From positions 21,934,949-21,998,948 of the forward strand of contig NC_135553.1 in NCBI RefSeq assembly GCF_964340395.1: 64,000 nt of DNA, given 5' to 3'. Below the pieces are notes generated by a model. The model was not told the origin of the DNA and made no database searches. It saw only the letters and a program-made list of their open reading frames with translations. The translations under genes and the position numbers were made by a program. Shown here piece after piece: positions 12,090-21,000 of the stretch; positions within the stretch are counted from its first letter, which is position 1; each line of letters starts with the position of its first letter. This DNA is from Glandiceps talaboti (Eukaryota > Hemichordata > Enteropneusta > Spengelidae).

Positions 12090-15000
12090 GCTTGAGGAGC
12101 CGGGAGTGACTTACCTGGCCCTTCATCCAAATCACCATTTAAACATTGTAACAGTGCACTACCAAATTCTATTGCTGTGTCTTCATATACCTGTTGTACA
12201 CAAAACATGTACATATGAGTTATGAAGTAAAAGTAAATTGCTGGTTTTGGGTTTGCCATCTGGTTAGCCTTATGTATATGTATATGTATACATATTATCA
12301 ATTTGAAAGTGAACAGACTTCTTTATCACAACATTACACTGTCTTTCCATCACACCTACTCCCTAGTAGACAGAATGACCATGGTTATCTGGATATCTCT
12401 TGAATCAGTAGCATATTATTTGGGTTACTAGTGAAATCTCTATATCTATGAGCTACTGTAGACATTCAGGGACTGTTGACAGAGAAAGACAATTACAACA
12501 ATGTGAAAACTCAATGTGTTCTATTTGAAAGGTAAAGTAGGAACTTAGTGACAATGTTCATTTCACCAGTATTGTTGTCTTTGAACTTACAGCCTACACG
12601 TAACAAATGACACAAAGCCAAGTTACCTACTTATAGTAACTGACATACAGTGACAGAAATTGTCAATGGTGGGCAACACCTGTGGTAAGTTTTCGGAAAA
12701 CTTGTACATGTATTAATTCAATACTCCATATTTTGTACAAACTTCAAACAAAAGGCTTATCATCAATAATATATCTAGTACTGAAAATTTCTACTCGCAG
12801 AGTCACAAAGTTTCTTGGAAGCAAATCCCAAATTTTCACTGACGTCTCCTCAGCATCATCAGGGGTGTATATATGTTAGAACGTGAACATCCAGTCTGGA
12901 TAGGTATGTTACACAAATTGTGTATAAGTACAAGTACAAATTCAAATGCGAGTGAACCAGACGTCTATGATTTGTGAAACTTTTCTTGTAGATTCCAACA
13001 GTAAAGAATTAAAAGATACATAATCATAGCAATGATCACAAATTATTCAACTATCATTTGGGACAACCTCATGAATAATCAATTAGTAAAACATAGGTGG
13101 GCTCGATCAAGTTTAACAAAAGTTCTCAATAGAAGCCGCATGGTGACGTCACGTTCTATCAATGCTCATTTTAAAAATAGATTTCCTAACATAAGCCGCA
13201 GCTTTTATTAGGAATTTTACAGTACTAGGGGTGGGAATTGCTTCCAAGAATTTGTTTGACTCTGTGAGTAGAAATTCCCATTACTAAGTATGAACCCAGA
13301 GTCCATGAATATTCATTCTCTTGCAGCACTAATATAGACATACCTTATATTGTGACATGTTTAACATACATGCTGCGGCCGTCTCACATAACGTCACATA
13401 ACCACTCAATAGATTATTGACTAGGAATCGATTGGCAATTCTTGAGTTACATGTATTACTTTTATCTAACTGCCACTCTATCCCACACGTTAACCAATCA
13501 AAACCTTCACGGATTTGACATACATTACACAACTGAAAGAAGAAAAAAAAAGAATTCAATGATAAATTTCAAACTACAGTTTCTCTTCCAGGGGGAGTAA
13601 AGATGGATACAATGTCAATTTGAATCATATGTAGGCATAATAAGTCATGAGCGCTCACATGATTACTCATCAGATTTCAGAAACAATCACTACTATGATT
13701 GTTCAGATGATGTTAAGAAGGCCAAGTAAACAATGTTGGTATATGCATTAATAGCCTACTCATAACTCCATGTACATAAGTGGGTTGTCGGTGACCGAGT
13801 GGTTAAACCACTTGCCTCTTACCACTGCGGTCTGGTTCGAACCCCATTCAAGGTTCAATTCAATTTATCACACTGTAAGTAAGAGGTATCGTTCAGTTTG
13901 ACTCTACCGAACAACGCAGGTTTTCCCCGGGTACTCCGGTTTCCTCCTGCATTAACACTGAACCCATGAGGGATGGCCCTCACTGGACTTCTTGGGAGGC
14001 AAGTGTTTATATGCTTAAAGAACTATCCAGTATAAATAAAGATTATTATTATTAGTAGTAGTAGTATTATATAAGATTTATGAAGACAGAGTGACACAAC
14101 ATACCTTACAGTCTTGGGTGAATACAGTGACATTTTTAGTGTTTCGCAATTGTCAGTTTTCAAATAAATATGCTACATATTAACTTTGTATGGACTACCT
14201 CACACTGTCACACAATAAATGCAGAAATTGACTTGTTTTGAGTTGATTTAGCTGTCAATGTGTGACATTATTTCAATGACCCCATCTCTGAAATATCTAC
14301 ACCATTCTTTTCTAATGATGATCTTTCTTATTTTTATATATAATTCATAAAGTTGGTACTTACAAACTTGGTAATTGATAGCAGTAATTCCTCTGGATAT
14401 GAGTCAATATTTAAACTGACATGATTGATCCATTTAATTAAAGTCTCTCCAACCACCAAAAACTCCAACAGATCTCTATCTAAGGCTGCTGCTTGAAGTA
14501 AGTCAGTCAAATACACTAGATCTAACTGTTTCAACTCCTGGGACATCAGAATTTTACCTGTAATCACACAAAGTTGAATGTTTTAATACAATATAAATTT
14601 GATGTAATTTATGTCACATCATGTCATGTCATGTCATGTCATGTCATGTCATGTGATATCATATCATGTCACGTCATAAGATGTCATGTCAAGTGAGGTG
14701 ATGTGTAAGTTGCATGACGTGATGAAAATAAAGAGCACCAAGTACCCTATAAGTAATATCCATTGATATACTACAAATAATGTGATATTAATCATAAATA
14801 AGATCTCTCTGAATATTGGATACATGATTACTTTGGTATCTAACCCTATCAGCATCCAGAATAATGTACAATATGTCACCAGCTTATTTTAGCTGAATGA
14901 AGAAAACCTTTGGAAGAATAAATAATTATATTGGCATAAGATTATTTTGGGGAAAAAAGATTAAAAAATGGCAATTTTGAACTCATATTTCAAGACCAGA

Positions 15001-18000
15001 CAGTCAATACTTACTGATAACAGATCTACAATGTGTGCCTGGTTTGGTAGCTTTATACTTAGACTCTTCCAATAAATAATTATTGAGTTCCTGAAGTGAT
15101 CCCATCTCGTCATCTGACAAGAAATCTACTGGCAAGCTACTCTTTAACCTAGAAAATCTACTTTCAACCTGAAAATGGAATAAATAGAAAACGAAAGTCA
15201 TATAACATGTTAAAATATATGGTAAGTTGTATATTATTCAGATTCAGATTCAGATACTTTATTAATATATAATATGAAAACACTGGAATATTCATGAGCG
15301 TTCCTAAAATCAAACTAACAAAGAGGACTAAAGGATGGATAAAAACCAACAACATATATGTAAAAGTGAAAATCAGGACTCATTTAAAAATAATCGAATC
15401 GCAGAAGGGTAAAAGCTTTTCCTAAAACTTTCAGAGCATGTTTTTACACTTTAGACAGCGCTGACCAGAGCATAAAAAGATTAAAAAGACCATGACTTGA
15501 ATCATGTGTATTGGATGTTGCACAGCCTTGCAGATAGTCGAGTCGTCGAGCAATATATGGAGTCAAGTGAAGGCAGATTGATGCCAATGATTCTTTCTGC
15601 AGTGCAGATGACTTTCTTGAGTGAAGTTAACTCCTCCAGTGTAATGTTCCCAAACCAGATGATAACAGAGTTAGCCTAAGTTAAAATACTAACTAATAAT
15701 ACTACTAATAGGTATATGTCATATACTCATGTTAAAACTAGACAAAGCATCAGGAATGATCTTACTATTCCAATGGCCAAGCATTGGTCCAAGCATAGGC
15801 CAAGACACTATTTTTATTAGGCGTGCAGGATTCAAAACGTTTGAACAATAGATATCAGGAATATTCACTGCAGGTCGGAATTTTAATGAAAATACAAACA
15901 ATATTTGCAATCCTCTAGTTTTATTTGTCACCAATAGACGACAGCTTGTCTCTTTCTTTGCCACGGTATTTCCTTTCAATGTCATTACAATCTTTCAAAG
16001 TTATCAATAGTTAGAGACCCACATATATTATTTAATGCAGACATACATGTGTAAAATGTAGCTGGAGCGAGCCTACCTGTAGACGTGTATGACTAAATGG
16101 TACAACACTATTTCCACTATCCTAACTGACATTTTGATTGTTTGAATTTTCGCTCCGGCCCACACGTCTACAATGATAGCTGTGTCACACTGGTCTCAAA
16201 TGGTATTCCTGTATAGACTGTTATTGGTCGAATACAAATACATACCGTACTATCATAAATTTTGCCATCAGCTCACATGATGAATACACAATTAGGTGTC
16301 ACCATGGATATGCGACCTCACTCTAATTACATACGTTGTCTTCTATTTAAGTATACACTAATATTTTGCACACATTGTGTGTGGTGGGGCGTGACTTCTA
16401 GACCAGTGTGACACAGCTATCATTGTAGACTTGTTTTCAAAAAATCAAAATGTCAGTTAGGATAGCGGAAATGGTGCTGTAGCGTTTAGTCCTACATATC
16501 TACAGGTAGGCTAAGCTGGAACTATAAACTTTAAGGCATTTACAGAAATTATGAGTGAGTGTAATACAGCAGTTGATGAACTTATCACTGAAAAAATAAT
16601 CAGATAACTTACATCTATATCTTCAAAAAGTACTAACACTGCTTTATCTATATTGGTTCTCTTAAAACCTGAAGCTTCGTTTTGTAGTGCAGCAAATCCT
16701 CTCTCCCCTATGTACTGTGCTGCAATTGCTGCGGCTTCAGCCCTAGCTGCAGACCTATCATACACGTCATAGCCATCAGCTGGCATATTAGGAGGTGGTC
16801 TGTTTCCTCCAGCCTCCTTGTTCTCTCCTACACCTGGCTGTTGAGGTATTGGTTCTCCTCCCACTGGACTCATTTGCATGGCATCTAGCATTGGTTTGAA
16901 CATCTGTCCAAGTGGACTGTAGTGGGAGAGACCAAGATTATACAGATTCTAGTATATGATGTACATGCAGTGCTTAATCTACAGCTATTTTGTAGTTTCT
17001 ATGCTGTCATTATAGCATTATGGTTTACATTTGGTGTGGACCTTAATATCAGTTTTCATTATGTTTGTGCCATCAGAAAAATATGGTATAATGAATGTGG
17101 AAGGGGTCTGTGTGTCCAATATTTTTCATGTCTGAAAGAAGGCAAATAACACTTGAAATCGTATAGTAGTTATTGTTAAACTTACGTGTCGATGACTTCT
17201 TTTGGCAAGGATGTTATATGTGAAGGGATAGACTGACCAGTCAAGAACTGGGCCACTTCATTACTAAATGTATTACAGTTATGTTCCAATAAATTATATT
17301 TATCTGGGCTGTGGACAGAAAATAACAGGATATTCAGAAATATTTAGTCACAAAAATAGATCTACAAACATGTGATAGTCATTACAGAGATCACCCTCCA
17401 AATAGAGATGGTGAATGGATGGATGGTGTATCATAGTGTAAGTCTACTGTGGTTGTTAACTCATTGCACTGCTAGAGCTATAAATCACAGCCTGTACTCC
17501 ATGTACTGCTCTCCTTGCACGTATTATAGCTAAACCATGGTGTTCAACAGTAAACTATATACATATATTACTCTGGTAATTGCACCTTAGACACATACAA
17601 CAGTGATAAGCTATTGAAGGGATGTTGGTTTAATTATATAGTCTCAGTAGGGAGGCATCTCTGAAAACTAGGTTATTTAGAGTTCCATGAACTTCAAGTA
17701 CTGTTTTGGTACTTCCAATGTTTACAGTCTTGAACACAGGGTCATTAGAATAACACAACCGAGGAACGCTAGCTGTTACCCACTTGTGTAAACTGTAATC
17801 TATCACACTGAAGAACAATAGATTTAGTTTGTCCCTATCTTAGTAAACCGAAGGCTGGATAACCAGTGTTGTATACCAGCAAGTTGAGATTGTTGTTCAC
17901 TTTCACTCACTACACAAGAGCACTTTTAGTGCTGAACACAGCAGGATTGTGATTGAAGAGACTTTTGTTTACATTTTTTAATTCAGCTTTTGAAACTTCC

Positions 18001-21000
18001 CTCAATAATCATCAGCAGTGTTCAGCAGTAAAAGTGCTGTTATCTGTAAAATAACAACCTAAATTTGCTAACCGATCAACTTTGACCATAAGTGTATATC
18101 TTACATATAGTATTCTGGCAAACACAGCCAGTTTTAGCTGTAGCTTTAACACTGAATATACAATGTAGCTGTCCCATGGTAACTGTTCGGTTGTATACTC
18201 AAAAGTTATTTTACCTCGACTTAAGTGAAGAATTAATTCAAAACATTTATGCGAGAATAAATATTCATTGATATTGTAGTAGTACTAGTATACCGCTGAC
18301 GAGATGCTGACGAGATGTCGGTGAAAATTTGGTATTCGCATCCACGAAATGTTTTGACTGTGTGAGTAGAAATTCATTACTAAAACATTTATGATCCTCT
18401 CAATTTTTTGTAAGGACAATATATATTATAACTTTTTCACCCTGACACTACAGTCTAATGTGTTGTTGACTCATTTCAGTGTTAGCCTTGTAAATCACAG
18501 CTGTACTGTGGTATGACATTACATGGGGAAAGGTCATCAACATTTGGACTTACTGACGAATACATAATTGAAATTCCATCACACTATCACATGTGAGTCA
18601 GTCAATCTGTATGTATGGAGATCAGATCAATAGGTCTGACATCATAAATCTTTCAAACTTATTCAATTTTACTCATTCCATTATACTTTGAGTAAATTAT
18701 ATTTAAACTTGAATGAAAAATAAATAAATAACCCGTAATGGAGTTGAACACTAATGCTGACCATAATAATGGAAAACACAGAGGTCTGAGATAATAATAT
18801 GTAGCATACTCTTCATAATGGCAAATTAACTCTCCCTCTTCTTCCATGACTGGTCACATTCAACATGATAAAGATTTTGCCAGTGGAATTTCTTGAAATA
18901 GAATTTATATCAATTTCAACACGTTTGAGTTTATAAGCATTTTTACTGAAGTGAAAATACTTACAAAAAAATCATTTAAACTCTTCTAGTTTAGTTAATA
19001 TCAATACGTGCTTTCTATGACATTACAATTTGTATTCTGGCAATCTTAGAACTTTTGATTATGTAGTAGGGAGTTCCTTTACATAACAAACTTTTTACAC
19101 ATTTTTTTAGCTTTTCGCAATGTACTGAGTCGCAAACAAGGACTTGCCATATGTTGTTTCAATTTGTATTTTCAAGTAGGAAGTCATAATAAAATTGTTT
19201 TCTACATCAAAAATCCAAAATAAATACCTAATCCTCATCCATATGGCCACTTTAATCTACAGAAAAAAATTAAATCCTAAAAAATATATTTATTAAACTT
19301 GAAGCTTGTGTTTCTATTGAGTAATTCATATACCATCATTCTTTCCACAACTACTTTTTCTAAGTTACAGCTATTGCATTTTTCAAATTTGTGGGAATAT
19401 TAAGCAAACATTATCAGCATGATATTGATTTCTGTTTACATCATTTTCAGATCATAGTTTCAAATTTGTATCTTTAACAAACTATAACTTACATTGCTGA
19501 TACTTTTTGTGCATGAAAACAACAGATGTGAATAAATGATATTTGTGAGTAGTTTATATTAAGTACTGAAAGTGGTTATCAAAATGGCAATTGTATACAC
19601 CCTTGAATTGTTTCAAAACTTATCACAATATAGTCTGTGCATTGACAATAAATAATTTAAGTACTGACATGGAGTCCACTCCAGCATTTGTGATCCAAAC
19701 AAAATTTGTGAAAAAAAAATTCCTTAAAAGATTGTCAAAGGTCATTACTATATTTCTTCAACTTTAAAATAAGGAACTTAAGGTAAAAGGCTGAATTTCA
19801 TTGACTCAAAAAATATCAGTTGTAAAAGTTTGTCTTTAACTGAAAGTAACTTTAAGTTTGTATTTATTGATGCCAAGTATTAATCATAGAATGTTTGTCT
19901 ATCTCACCTGAATGTTTCACTTCTAAGAGCTGCTAAATAGTCCAGGAATAGTGTATAGTTGACTTGGGTTAAACCAAGGTCGTGCACTTCATCTGGTTGT
20001 CCCAATATGGTGCCTCCCTACAAAACAACATACATGTAAATACATACCAATGCAGTCAACTCAATAAATGATTCATACAAAACTACTTCAATATACAAAT
20101 TGTAAATAAAATACAGTATTCTTCTCTTCATACTTTCCACAAATACAATCATATCATGTCTCAGAAAAATTAATAAGTTTATTTGGTTGGCAGATCTTAC
20201 AAAGAAATTCTATTTTTATAATTATACAATTGACAACTTCAAAATATTATTTGCACTATAAGACCCTTGGATAAATTATTATTATGTATAAGTTAGTCTT
20301 GTATTTGCCTTTAAATTAAACATCAAAATTCATGTCAACACAACTATAATTAAAAGGACCAGAAATTCCAGAAATAATTTGGTCATTAGAAGACTTCAAC
20401 TTGAATGTCATCTTGTGAAAAGATATCCCTAAAAATAGAATTTGTGGAGACTTGGAGACCGGTTTTCAGCTAGGGGGGGGGGTGTTAATTCTGGTAATTT
20501 AAGATTATCATGCATATTAATAATTTCAAAATTATGGCTTATGAATTGTAATTTACATCATATTTGTAAAACACTTTCAACACCGTCTTCAGTATACATT
20601 TAAGCAAATAAAAAATGAAAAAAAAAATAAAAAAATAAAAACCTGCCTTCTTTGTTTGTCAGGATCATAACTTTGTATATGTATGTCTAAACTATACACC
20701 TTACACAATCTAAAATTTGGTGTTATTTGTTATAAAGTCCAACATGAAACATAATATTTTTTTAATCTTAATACCAAATACTTCATTTATAGAACTAATA
20801 AAACTCATGAATGTAATATTGTATTCATTTTGATTTGTGCATTGCTGTGAATATAAAATTACACTGAAGTCTTATTTTCAAGATATAATATATCTTATTT
20901 TTGTATGATTGATTTTGATACATGATAATTTCTGGTTGTACCCAAAACTTTTTGCCAAAGAATTATTTAATAATATGTGAAAATATGATGATACAGATCT

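Noticed and set aside
12840-12870. Hammerhead-like core (CTGATGA then GAAA) on the minus strand, with a similar piece at 18.3 kb
   Set aside because: The bases between do not form a proper stem II and no flanking stems I and III are seen.
13783-13850. tRNA-Leu/Ser gene
   Set aside because: A and B boxes are present but the acceptor stem does not close and the sequence runs on into a SINE body and ATT tail.
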